Part shown: positions 42,645 to 50,592 of the stretch, in pieces | Numbering within the stretch: position 1 is the stretch's first letter | Layout of the letters: each line of letters starts with the position of its first letter | From: CAZOOM01 sp964460795 | GTDB lineage: Bacteria; Omnitrophota; Omnitrophia; Omnitrophales; Aquincolibacteriaceae | Direction: 5' to 3' | Length of the DNA stretch: 64,000 nt | NCBI GenBank assembly: GCA_964460795.1 | Contig: CAYWRU010000010.1 | Span: 14,191 to 78,190 of the forward strand | Position numbers and translations under genes: made by a program | The notes under the pieces: generated by a model | What the model was told of the DNA's origin: nothing | Databases searched by the model: none | The model's input: only the letters and a program-made list of their open reading frames with translations

Positions 42645-43708
42645 AGGTACACGTCCTGAATGAGATTAAGGAGCTTTACTCCTTCGGCAAGAGGGCGCTG
42701 AAAAGCCTTACGTCCGCTGATCAAGCCCATGCCTCCGGCACGCTTATTGATAACGGCCGTTTCAACCGCTTCTTCATAATCCTTTTTCCCGGATGCGCCG
42801 CCGGAATTGATAAGCCCCTGCCGGCCCATGTAATTATTGATCACCTGGTAGCGGCAAAGATCGATCGGATGATCGCTCGCAAGTTCAGAGTACATCCGTT
42901 CATCATATTTTCCGTAATTCTTTTTCTCTCCGCCCACCGCTTCATAGCCGCGGTTATTGGTCGGAAGTTTTTGTTTAATGATGTCGGCTTGAATCGTGAC
43001 CCCCAAATGATTTGCCTGACCGGTCAAATCCGCAGCGGTATGATAATCCACACCGTTCACTTTGAAACCGTTGCTGCGTGTGTAGCACCAGAGAATTGTA
43101 GCCAGACCAAGCTCATGCGCCTGCTGGAAGGCATGCGAGATTTCAACAATCTGGCGCGTACTTTCCGGAGATCCGAAATAAATCGTGGCTCCAACTGCGG
43201 CGCATCCCATGTCCCAGGCCTGTTTGACCGAAGCGAAAAGAACCTGGTCAAAACGGTTCGGCGCTGTCAAAAGTTCATTGTGATTAAGTTTCAAAATAAA
43301 AGGAATCTTGGGAGCATACTTGCGGGACACAGATCCGAGAACGCCAAGCGTAGAAGCTACGGCATTGCACCCGCCTTCGATGGCGAGTTTGATAATATTT
43401 TCCGAATCAAAGTAATCCGGATTCTTGGCAAAAGAAGCTCCGGCAGAATGTTCAATGCCTTGGTCCACCGGCAAAATGGAAAGATATCCGGTTCCGGCAA
43501 GGCGTCCTGTTTGAAACATCCACTCGAGATTTTTAAGCACATTGACGTTGCGGTCCGTGGAAGTAAAAATGCGCTCCACCCAATCGGAACCCGGAAGGTG
43601 AATCTTTTCCTTGCTGACCTTTGCTTTGTAGGAAAGCAGGTCATTGGCTTTTGAGCCAAGCAGTTCTGAGATTTGATCAATGCGCGCAGATGCAGTTGCC
43701 GTTGCCAT
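42620..43708 (-). CDS. fbaB: Class I fructose-bisphosphate aldolase (FbaB/DhnA type)
   Basis: A 362-residue Schiff-base aldolase of the FbaB family, which splits fructose 1,6-bisphosphate in glycolysis and builds it in gluconeogenesis. Features: LSILPVDQGIEHSAGASFAKN, IEGGCNAVASTLGVL, FILKLNHNELLT, the ATIYFGSPESTRQI strand, IKQKLPTNNRGY, and the C-terminal NSGGASGKKDYEEAV phosphate-binding loop. AGGAG lies close before the ATG. Length fits the longer bacterial form. It sits in a two-gene unit with the YheT-like hydrolase. Confidence 0.95.
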   Translation of the reverse strand: MATATASARIDQISELLGSKANDLLSYKAKVSKEKIHLPGSDWVERIFTSTDRNVNVLKNLEWMFQTGRLAGTGYLSILPVDQGIEHSAGASFAKNPDYFDSENIIKLAIEGGCNAVASTLGVLGSVSRKYAPKIPFILKLNHNELLTAPNRFDQVLFASVKQAWDMGCAAVGATIYFGSPESTRQIVEISHAFQQAHELGLATILWCYTRSNGFKVNGVDYHTAADLTGQANHLGVTIQADIIKQKLPTNNRGYEAVGGEKKNYGKYDERMYSELASDHPIDLCRYQVINNYMGRQGLINSGGASGKKDYEEAVETAVINKRAGGMGLISGRKAFQRPLAEGVKLLNLIQDVYLCKDVTIA

Positions 43709-43844
43709 GAGAGTCTCCTCTTTAATGAATAGAATTTGGGGTCATCGAATTAAAAAATTGAGGAGTTTATTGTATCCAGGTTAGCATCAAATAGCAATTA
43801 ATCTCTTTTTTAAAGTTTTTAATGAAGCGGATTTTCTCTCTACA

Positions 43845-44573
43845 TTAAAGAAGCTGGTGCTCCCTGAAGCTAAAGTACTGATTATCCCCGATAATAATAT
43901 GATCCAAGAGGCGAATTCCAACCGACAGACACGCTCCTTGAATTTTTCCGGTCATGGCCCTGTCTTCCATACTGGGTTCCGTGCGCCCAGACGGATGATT
44001 ATGGACCAGCATAATTGCCGAGGCATGACGGTCGAGCGCTTCTTTAATAATCTCACGAATATGAACTACGGTCTGATCCACGGTTCCCCGGAAAAGTGAC
44101 TCTTCACTCAAAATGCGGTGACCTTTATCCAAGAAAAGCACTTTAAACGCCTCTCGATTTAAATCGCGCATGGAGGCATATAAAAATTGAATCACAGATT
44201 CCGGGTCACGCACCACAGATTTACCAAGCACTTCCTCGCGAAGCCGGCGAATGGAAAGTTCCGGAACCGCAAGAAGAGCCGCAATTTTGGCTGGACCCAG
44301 TCCTAATATTTTTCCGAGCTCCACCGAAGAAGATGAAAAAAGTCCGCGCAGTCCTCCGCGTACACTGAGCAAATCACGCGCTAGTCTGACAGCGTCGCAT
44401 CCTCGAGTTCCATTTCGTAACAGAATCGCTAAGAGCTCTGCATCGGTAAGCGACTCTGCGCCCTGTCTTAATATTTTTTCCCGCGGCCGCTCCCCTTCCG
44501 GCCAACACCGGACTGACATCCCTTCTTGAGCAGTGCGGCTTTCTCCCTGTTCATGAACATTTTGTTGTGTCAT
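43845..44573 (-). CDS. radC: RadC-family JAB-domain protein
   Basis: A 242-residue RadC protein. The N-terminal helix-hairpin-helix region (ESLTDAELLAILLRNGTRG, LGLGPAKIAALLA) leads to an MPN/JAMM domain with ESLFRGTVDQTVVHIREI, AIMLVHNHPSGRTEPSMED (HxH...SxxD zinc site) and DHIIIGDNQYFSF. Once thought to repair DNA, its role is unsettled, and it is frequent on mobile elements. The ATG overlaps the stop of the ORF6N gene by four bases (ATGA), so the pair is coupled. Confidence 0.95.
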   Translation of the reverse strand: MTQQNVHEQGESRTAQEGMSVRCWPEGERPREKILRQGAESLTDAELLAILLRNGTRGCDAVRLARDLLSVRGGLRGLFSSSSVELGKILGLGPAKIAALLAVPELSIRRLREEVLGKSVVRDPESVIQFLYASMRDLNREAFKVLFLDKGHRILSEESLFRGTVDQTVVHIREIIKEALDRHASAIMLVHNHPSGRTEPSMEDRAMTGKIQGACLSVGIRLLDHIIIGDNQYFSFREHQLL

Positions 44574-45109
44574 TTGGCAAATCCCTTCAAATGGGCATGA
44601 AATCCCATCTGTTTTTGAGGACCAGCCTTTTCATGGACCTGCATCAAGGTGCGAAGCGTTTTAAAAATGACATTAATTTCTGCGCTATGAGCCCCAACTT
44701 TTTTCTGCAATCTCTGAATCTGCATAAGCAATTCTTTATAAATAGAAAATTCATTTTTAAAATGCACGAATACTTTTATAACCACCAAACTCACTTGAAT
44801 GGCGCGAGAGGTGTTCAAAACACTCGCGAGCATCACAGCCCCATGTTCCGTAAAGGCGTTCGGACGAACATGCGAATACTTGAGGTGGTGAAGGTGGTCA
44901 CAAATTGTGACCACCTCCTGAGTCTCCTTTTTTGTCAGTCGAAACATAAAGTTATCCGGAAATCGCTTTCGGTTTCTTTTGACTGCCTGGTTGAGCGCTT
45001 TCGTGGAGACCCCATAAAGACACGCCAAATCCGTATCCAGCATCACTCGTTCACCCCGAATGATGAAAATTTTTCTCTCGATATTTTTTTGAATTGCATT
45101 TTGCGACAT
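44570..45109 (-). CDS. ORF6N-domain DNA-binding protein
   Basis: A 179-residue protein from the ATG at 45109, with GGAG six bases upstream; a TTG just before is less likely. The N-terminal ORF6N domain (about 8-95) has IFIIRGERVMLDTDLACLYG, then ALNQAVKRNRKRFPDNFMFRLT and NAFTEHGAVMLASVLNTSRA. This is the family of phage antirepressor-like DNA-binding proteins. The C-terminal part (about 110-170) is helical. It is translationally coupled to radC. Direct repeats 64 bases upstream (45173, 45195) may be its operator. A phage or plasmid origin is likely for the pair. Confidence 0.9.
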   Translation of the reverse strand: MSQNAIQKNIERKIFIIRGERVMLDTDLACLYGVSTKALNQAVKRNRKRFPDNFMFRLTKKETQEVVTICDHLHHLKYSHVRPNAFTEHGAVMLASVLNTSRAIQVSLVVIKVFVHFKNEFSIYKELLMQIQRLQKKVGAHSAEINVIFKTLRTLMQVHEKAGPQKQMGFHAHLKGFAK

Positions 45110-45172
45110 CAAAAACTCCGTAGCCGATTGCTATGAGGGAAGGCAGATCAGGCGGCTTGAGGATAAAGATTA

Positions 45173-45207
45173 TTGACTATATAACATATTATATTTGACT
45201 TATAAAC
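45173..45207. promoter_or_regulatory. Direct repeat TTGACT-TATAA-C, two copies 22 bases apart
   Basis: TTGACTATATAAC (45173-45185) and TTGACTTATAAAC (45195-45207) start exactly 22 bases apart, two DNA turns. CAATAGTCAT at 45221-45230 is a partial inverted copy of the left end. They lie in the AT-rich gap between the divergent ORF6N and GT2-radical SAM genes, where an ORF6N protein could bind. Confidence 0.5.
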
Positions 45208-45230
45208 AATTATTTTTAATCAATAGTCAT

Positions 45231-45238
45231 GCTATGAT
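45231..45238 (+). promoter_or_regulatory. Extended -10 of the GT2-radical SAM gene
   Basis: TGCTATGAT (a TGn-extended -10) ends eight bases before the ATG at 45247. There is no ribosome site, so a very short or absent leader is likely. Confidence 0.5.
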
Positions 45239-45246
45239 GGGGCTCC

Positions 45247-47361
45247 ATGAATTCGCTCAGCGTCATCATCCCAACCCATAATCGCGCCTCGCTCCTGCCG
45301 AGGGCCATCCAATCGGTTCTCATCCAGCAGGATGTTCCAATCGAATGCTGGATCATTGATGACGGCTCAACGGATCACACACGGGAATTGATTGAAAAAG
45401 AATTTCCTAACGTTCGGTATGTTTATCAAAATAATGCCGGCGTTTCAGCGGCAAGAAATCACGGACTCAAACTCGCCCAAAGTCCTTGGATTGCATTTTT
45501 AGATTCGGACGATGAGTGGCTTCCCGGAAAACTAAAAGCACAGATCGATTTTTTTCAGAAAAACCCTGATTACAAGATCTGTCAGACCGAAGAAATCTGG
45601 ATTCGAAATGGGAGGCGCGTGAATCCGATGAAGAAGCACCAGAAGTTCGGCGGCTGGATTTTTGAAAAATGCCTTCCCCTTTGCGCTATCAGTCCATCCG
45701 CTGTGATGATTCATCGCGATATTTTTAATTCAGTAGGAACTTTCGATGAATCATACGCGGCTTGCGAAGACTATGAGCTGTGGCTAAGAATTGCCTCTCA
45801 ATATCCGGTGGGACTGATTGAAACTCCTTATATTCAAAAATATGGTGGACACGCAGATCAGCTCTCGCATCAATTTCCGATCATGGATCAATTTCGGATC
45901 CGCGCCCTCGTCAAAATACTCTCTTCAGGAAAACTGAGCCCTGAACAAACCGCTCAGGCAAAGAGAACGCTTGAAGCAAAAATGAAAATCGTCCACCAAG
46001 GTGCGGTAAAACGAGAACGCGCCCATGAAATTCAAGATCTCCTTTTTCTTGCCGCTCCCTTTATCAACCAAGCGGCCGTTGAAAAAAGATTTACGCCTGA
46101 GGATTTTCCTCTTTTTAGTTCGCTTCGCGAAGAAGACCGCAATTTTCTTTCGAGTTTATGGAGCCAGCTTCCATTCACCTTTCAGGAATTTCGGGAACTC
46201 ACTGTCATGGCACGGGATTTTGAAATGGGACGCGAGGCCGCATTAAAATCCTTGTGGGAGAAAGCTTCGGCAGAATGCCCTCTGCATCTTGAGGCCCTTG
46301 ATCGTAAAAATCGTATTCTGGAAGCAATCAAAAAGCAAACAACTGCATGGCGCCAAAAAGCTCCTCAGTATCATTCGGCACCGAAAAAACCTGTGCGCGA
46401 ACCCTTAAAGGTTCAGATACAACGTTCGGATAAAAAGATCCATGGCGATTGTCCGGTGGCCTCCAAAGAAACAGTCTGCTGCAATCTCAAAACCATTGAT
46501 GCCGTGGAAAACTGTGCATTTGGATGCAGCTACTGCACAATCCAGACTTTTTATGGCGCTGAAGCCGTCTTTGATCAGGACCTGAAAAAGAAACTCTCAG
46601 AAATCTCCCTGGATCCGAATCGATTCTATCATTATGGAACCGGACAATCTTCCGATTCCTTGATTTGGGGAAATAAAAATGGAAATTTGGATGCGCTTTG
46701 TGAATTTGCAGCCGCACATCCCAATATCTTATTGGAATTCAAAACAAAATCAGATAACGTTGCTTACTTTTTAGAAAATCAACTACCCCCGAACATTGTT
46801 CTCAGCTGGAGCTTGAATCCTCAGACTATCATTGAGCAGGAAGAACATTTTACGGCATCGCTGGACCGACGCCTCAAGGCCGCCCGATCCGTAGCCGACC
46901 GCGGCATCAAAGTTTCTTTCCACTTTCATCCTATTATTTACTATGAAAAGTGGGCGGAAGATTATCCGGAAGTAGCGGCGCACTTACAAACCATGTTCAA
47001 GCCAGAAGAAATTCTTTTTATTTCTCTGGGCTCCGTAACTTTCATCAAACCCGTGATGCAGCAAATCCGCAAACGCGGAGAACCTACAAAAATTCTACAG
47101 ATGGAATTCGTCAAGGCTCCGCACAACAAATGGACCTATCCAGAAGCTTTAAAGATCGAAATGTTCCAAACACAATATCAGGCGCTTTCAGGCTGGCACG
47201 GAAAAATATTCTTTTATCTTTGCATGGAAGAGGCAAAATTTTGGGACGCTGTTTTCGGCGAGCACTATGCTACGAACGAACTGTTTGAATCGGAGATGCT
47301 TAGAAACTGCTTTGAGAAAATCAGCGGCAAAGAAAAACTTATGAACCTGAGCGGAAAATGA
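45247..47361 (+). CDS. GT2 glycosyltransferase fused to spore-photoproduct-lyase-like radical SAM domain
   Basis: A 704-residue single chain. Residues 1-~215 are a GT2 enzyme: VIIPTHNRASLLPRAI, IIDDGSTDH, metal site FLDSDDEW (85-91), catalytic-type ACEDYELWL (172-180). A helical linker (about 220-370) follows. Residues ~385-700 are a radical SAM domain of the spore photoproduct lyase type: cluster motif NCAFGCSYCTIQT (C423, C427, C430), a nearby C402/C411/C412 group, LEFKTKSDNV, LSWSLNPQ, and ASLDRRLKAARSVADRGI. The stretch that should hold the lyase's hydrogen-donor Cys (C141 in Bacillus) seems to read GQSSD (466-470) instead, so DNA repair is doubtful. It is divergent from ORF6N and converges with, and overlaps, an FkbM methyltransferase gene by 23 bases. 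Confidence 0.88.
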   Translation: MNSLSVIIPTHNRASLLPRAIQSVLIQQDVPIECWIIDDGSTDHTRELIEKEFPNVRYVYQNNAGVSAARNHGLKLAQSPWIAFLDSDDEWLPGKLKAQIDFFQKNPDYKICQTEEIWIRNGRRVNPMKKHQKFGGWIFEKCLPLCAISPSAVMIHRDIFNSVGTFDESYAACEDYELWLRIASQYPVGLIETPYIQKYGGHADQLSHQFPIMDQFRIRALVKILSSGKLSPEQTAQAKRTLEAKMKIVHQGAVKRERAHEIQDLLFLAAPFINQAAVEKRFTPEDFPLFSSLREEDRNFLSSLWSQLPFTFQEFRELTVMARDFEMGREAALKSLWEKASAECPLHLEALDRKNRILEAIKKQTTAWRQKAPQYHSAPKKPVREPLKVQIQRSDKKIHGDCPVASKETVCCNLKTIDAVENCAFGCSYCTIQTFYGAEAVFDQDLKKKLSEISLDPNRFYHYGTGQSSDSLIWGNKNGNLDALCEFAAAHPNILLEFKTKSDNVAYFLENQLPPNIVLSWSLNPQTIIEQEEHFTASLDRRLKAARSVADRGIKVSFHFHPIIYYEKWAEDYPEVAAHLQTMFKPEEILFISLGSVTFIKPVMQQIRKRGEPTKILQMEFVKAPHNKWTYPEALKIEMFQTQYQALSGWHGKIFFYLCMEEAKFWDAVFGEHYATNELFESEMLRNCFEKISGKEKLMNLSGK

Positions 47362-48187
47362 CATCCGTGGTTTTAAATAGAGAGGAAAGCCGAATTTTGG
47401 TCCGGTTATTCATTGTCGAGTAAGCCTCGTAGCCGAAGGCCCTCAAAAAGGATTCCATTTCCTCAAGACGATATCCCTGGATCTCGGCAGCCATGGGGCA
47501 CACCTCGCAAAATAAAATTGGACGATTTTTCCCCTGTGCAAAATAAGTTTCAAGCCCTTTCAGAACAGAAAATTCAAAACCCTCGGTATCGATTTTGATC
47601 ATACGGATGGAATGCAGATTCCGCGCCTGCAAATAATCCTCCAGACGGATCACATCCACTTCACACTTTGAAGCTATTTCTGCCGCAGGCATAAAACCAG
47701 GCACCAGGGTATTCCAACCTGGGTTGGAATTCCCAAACACACTAATCGTGCCCCGCCCCGCTTGATCACCCACAGCTTGGGGATTCACAGCCCAAGAATA
47801 GTTCGGATTTTGTGCCGCTGTTTTTTGAAGGTGATCAAAATAAGCAGGCACGGGTTCAAAACTATGCACTTCTCCTGAGCTTCCGACGCAAGCGGCTGCA
47901 TAAGCTGAAAGGTACCCAAAATTTGCACCTACATCCACAAACACATCGCCCGGCTTCAGAAAATGATTCATCCAATAAAGCGTCTCTATCTCATAGATTC
48001 CCATCGCGTAAGGAATTCGTTCCGGACATAGAGGAAGATCAAACCAGATTTGTCCTTTCACCTTGACCCGCGCCGGGACTGAAACCAAAGAAGCCTTCCA
48101 CAAAAGAAATCGGGCGTAAATTTTCTTAAATAGCAGGCTAGGATTCTGAGACAGTAAGCCCATCTTGCGAATTAAATGGATGGGCAT
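47339..48187 (-). CDS. FkbM-family methyltransferase
   Basis: A 282-residue SAM-dependent methyltransferase. The SAM site is DVFVDVGANFGYLSAYAAA, followed by VHSFEPVPAYFDHL, and the family-defining IRMIKIDTEGFEFSVLKGLE. FkbM enzymes usually methylate sugar hydroxyls in antibiotics or surface glycans, so it may modify the product of a neighbouring glycosyltransferase. Its 3' end overlaps the opposite-strand GT2-radical SAM gene by 23 bases. It follows the permease gene by four bases. Confidence 0.88.
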   Translation of the reverse strand: MPIHLIRKMGLLSQNPSLLFKKIYARFLLWKASLVSVPARVKVKGQIWFDLPLCPERIPYAMGIYEIETLYWMNHFLKPGDVFVDVGANFGYLSAYAAACVGSSGEVHSFEPVPAYFDHLQKTAAQNPNYSWAVNPQAVGDQAGRGTISVFGNSNPGWNTLVPGFMPAAEIASKCEVDVIRLEDYLQARNLHSIRMIKIDTEGFEFSVLKGLETYFAQGKNRPILFCEVCPMAAEIQGYRLEEMESFLRAFGYEAYSTMNNRTKIRLSSLFKTTDVIFRSGS

Positions 48188-48191
48188 AGGG

Positions 48192-49235
48192 CTACATTTT
48201 TAAGAAGTTAAGGATCCAGGCGAGGAACATCACTTGCGGAAGATTCACCGCAACCATCCAGAGAGCGGTCCGTTTTCCGAGATTTTTCCAGACTAAACCT
48301 ATTTCCGTATAATCCGTCACCACTCCACCCATGAGAAATGCAAAGGCATTCCCAAATGCACCCGTTTGTTTATAAATTTCAAAAGCGAGCGGCGATGTTC
48401 CTTCCGAGCAAACTTCTAAGACAGCAGAAAAAAGAATAGTCATGGCAAGTCCAAAGAGCGACGGCCCAAGATACTGATGAAAAATATGCGCCGGAACATA
48501 CGCAGAAGAAAGACTCGCCAGAATCACGCCAAACAAGACCCACCCTAAAACCATATTGCCGAGACTTGTCATCCCCCGGCCAATGGCCGCAAGTTCGCGG
48601 CCGAATCCTTGGATAGACCACCGGTAAGCTCGCGTCCGGCGAATCATGTCTTCGCGAATGGAAAATCCCGGAGCCACTTCAACAGTATGAGGATTACGGT
48701 CAATCCAACCGAGTCGGTCCAGATGCTGAAAAATAAGTCCGGTAGAAAGTGCCGTGATCATGGATAAAAAGATAATCAAAATTCCCTTCCATCCAAAAAA
48801 GCTCACGAGCAGAATGGTGATTGGAAGATTGGCCCAAGGACTGGCCAGTAAAAAACTGATAACCGCCGGACCCGAAGCGCCTTTTTTATGAAGCTCCATG
48901 GAAAGCGCCAGAATGCCATGGTTACAAGCGCTCATCAAAAATCCAAGACCTGCTCCGTAGAAAATCGCACGCTTTTTATCGCCGGCTAAATGTTTGGAGA
49001 TATATTCTCGGGGGATGAAGTGCTCAATCACGCCTCCGAGTAAAAATCCAAGACCAAGCGGAAACGCAACCATGCTCCAATAATGTCCCAGGGCATTTCG
49101 AAAGGGTTCGAAAGGGCTCCAGTATTTTCCTAGCAGGAAAGGAAAGAGGTTTCCAAGAAAAGCCCAAAAGAGAAGTGTGCGATAAAAAGGCGCGCTTTTC
49201 TTTTCCGGAGAATGACAGCAGGCACTTTGAGTCAT
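48192..49235 (-). CDS. ArsP/UPF0718-family permease
   Basis: About 347 residues from the ATG at 49235 (MTQSACCHSPEKK); a TTG four codons earlier is less likely. Eight to ten helices in two halves, with SACNHGILALSMELHKKGAS and then FLLASPWANLPITILL, the typical permease core. The second half has EVCSEGTSPLAFEIY, in place of the repeated core. ArsP members export organic arsenicals and others are uncharacterised. The N-terminal CCH motif could bind metal. The window's arsenate reductase is 11 kb away, so an arsenic role is only a possibility. It is followed by the FkbM gene with a 4-base gap. Confidence 0.82.
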   Translation of the reverse strand: MTQSACCHSPEKKSAPFYRTLLFWAFLGNLFPFLLGKYWSPFEPFRNALGHYWSMVAFPLGLGFLLGGVIEHFIPREYISKHLAGDKKRAIFYGAGLGFLMSACNHGILALSMELHKKGASGPAVISFLLASPWANLPITILLVSFFGWKGILIIFLSMITALSTGLIFQHLDRLGWIDRNPHTVEVAPGFSIREDMIRRTRAYRWSIQGFGRELAAIGRGMTSLGNMVLGWVLFGVILASLSSAYVPAHIFHQYLGPSLFGLAMTILFSAVLEVCSEGTSPLAFEIYKQTGAFGNAFAFLMGGVVTDYTEIGLVWKNLGKRTALWMVAVNLPQVMFLAWILNFLKM

Positions 49236-49264
49236 CTTAAAATCCAATCTGCGAGAACAGCTCT

Positions 49265-49351
49265 TTAGCGGGAGGCGGAAACTTTTTCAGGTTGAAGCTC
49301 AGGGGAAGGAGTTACCTGGGGCCGTTCGCTTTCCTTAAGCACCTGAAGTTT
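49265..49351 (-). other. In-frame tail after the stop of the unknown membrane protein gene
   Basis: Directly after the TAA of the gene at 49352, the same frame stays open for 28 codons with coding-like, Pro-rich sequence (LQVLKESERPQVTPSPE, then LQPEKVSASR) and ends with TAA at 49265. It may be the old C-terminus cut off by a single nonsense change, or a sequencing error. Confidence 0.45.
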
Positions 49352-50488
49352 TTAATCCAATTTCTTTCGGACTCCGGCGACTTCGAGTTTTGCATGCCGG
49401 ATTTCCTTCGAAAAGGCATCTTTCAAAGTTTCCACTTGCTCTTCTTCGACTTCGAGGAGATTTAAAAAAGAAAGTGCGAGAAGAAATTTTTGCTGATGGC
49501 GGGCCATGCGCCCGGTCCGGGACACGGCGCGGCGATAACGGTCTTCCATCCAGGCAAGCTGCGCTTCCGTAGGTTTGGCCTGAGCGGCCACGGTCACACA
49601 CTGCTGAAGACACTGGCTGATTTCATCCGAGATCTTGGCAAGACCTTCAGCAAGTTTTTCTACCCAGTGAATGAGACGGCGCGACATAAAGGCTTGTTTG
49701 AAACGAAAAAGGACATCTTCAGATCTCTCGATTTTGGAGGATGCAATTTCCAGCTCCAGAGATTGCAGAGCCGGAAGGCTGGACTCTTCCAAAACCCGCG
49801 CCATCCACGACACCACCGCCACTAAGGTCATCCAGAAAAGAACCACGAGACGAAATTGCTCGAAAAAAGGAGCGCTTCCGATTTCTACGGCGTGGCTGTA
49901 ACTGATCAGAGACATCACAGCCAAAACTCCGTGAAGTAAAGCAAAGACTCCGGGGCGGCCGCTTAATTTTTCAAAGGATCGCGCTAAAAATCCAGGCATA
50001 AAAATCATGCCTGCCCACATGAGAACAAATCCGGCTAAATAAATTCCGGCGGTCAAAAGATTGGCCCAAGAGAAAAAAATCATCATGCCCGTGGCTTGGA
50101 GCTCTTCAGCGCCATGGATCACCTGAAAGCTGGCCTGAAAAACAATGGCCGTAATCGCGCCAAGTGACAGGGTCATAAAAATGAGACTGGTGAAATCCCG
50201 GAGCGAAAGCATACGCGAGAAAACCTTCGCACCTTTCTGGAGTTTCTGAGGGAGATAAACGCCAAGACTCAAAAGAATATGAAAGGCCGTCACGAAAAGA
50301 AATTGGGTTAAAAGAAGAAAGGCACGGCCGGGGATATTATTGAATGCGGCCGCAGACTGCATCATCATGACCAGCGCCAGAACGCCAAAGGCCCAAGTCT
50401 GAACCTTGCGGGCATTTTCCACAGTGACCTGGATGCGGATTTTTTCAGAGATAAATGCGGGCCAGGAATCTTTTTGCATGGACGTCAT
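49352..50488 (-). CDS. Polytopic membrane protein with C-terminal helical domain, unknown
   Basis: A 378-residue protein. Six hydrophobic helices lie between about 25 and 240 (for example TWAFGVLALVMMMQSAAAF, FTSLIFMTLSLGAITAIVF). The C-terminal 140 residues are soluble and helical with charged repeats (SLELEIASSKIERSEDVLF, RHQQKFLLALSFLNLLEVEEEQVETL). No family recognised. ATG codons at 50488 and 50479 are both possible. The stop may be a recent change, because the frame continues with sensible sequence for 28 codons. It is a lone gene between a permease and tsaB, with a 48-base perfect palindrome upstream. Confidence 0.65.
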   Translation of the reverse strand: MTSMQKDSWPAFISEKIRIQVTVENARKVQTWAFGVLALVMMMQSAAAFNNIPGRAFLLLTQFLFVTAFHILLSLGVYLPQKLQKGAKVFSRMLSLRDFTSLIFMTLSLGAITAIVFQASFQVIHGAEELQATGMMIFFSWANLLTAGIYLAGFVLMWAGMIFMPGFLARSFEKLSGRPGVFALLHGVLAVMSLISYSHAVEIGSAPFFEQFRLVVLFWMTLVAVVSWMARVLEESSLPALQSLELEIASSKIERSEDVLFRFKQAFMSRRLIHWVEKLAEGLAKISDEISQCLQQCVTVAAQAKPTEAQLAWMEDRYRRAVSRTGRMARHQQKFLLALSFLNLLEVEEEQVETLKDAFSKEIRHAKLEVAGVRKKLD

Positions 50489-50520
50489 TATAGCGTGCCC
50501 CGGACGCTTTTCAATCCCGA

Positions 50521-50568
50521 ATAAAGGGGACAGGCTACTTTTAATTAAAAGTAGCCTGTCCCCTTTAT
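50521..50568. repeat. Perfect 48-base palindrome with GGGGACAGGCTACTTTT arms
   Basis: Two 24-base arms, beginning ATAAAGGGGACAGGCT and meeting at TTAA|TTAA, with no spacer and no mismatch. It lies between two divergent genes, just before the tsaB -10. It shares its arm with the repeat at 23141-23191. As RNA it would form a very long hairpin. Confidence 0.95.
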
Positions 50569-50579
50569 CTAAAATCCGT

Positions 50580-50585
50580 TAGAAT
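50580..50585 (+). promoter_or_regulatory. -10-like element of tsaB
   Basis: TAGAAT ends seven bases before the tsaB ATG at 50593. No ribosome site is present, which again suggests a very short or absent leader. Confidence 0.45.
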
Positions 50586-50592
50586 AGCGTTT

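Noticed and set aside
42869..43654. 261-codon plus-strand frame opposite the class I aldolase
   Set aside because: Antisense to a clear enzyme gene, no ribosome site, Arg/Phe-rich nonsense composition.
45247..47361. GT2-radical SAM fusion as two genes joined by a sequencing error
   Set aside because: The frame is unbroken, with a sensible helical linker of about 150 residues and no internal ribosome site. It cannot be fully excluded without reads.
37254..49235. ArsC-like protein and ArsP-like permease as an arsenic operon
   Set aside because: They are 11 kb apart, on opposite strands, with no ArsR; only a loose functional link is possible.
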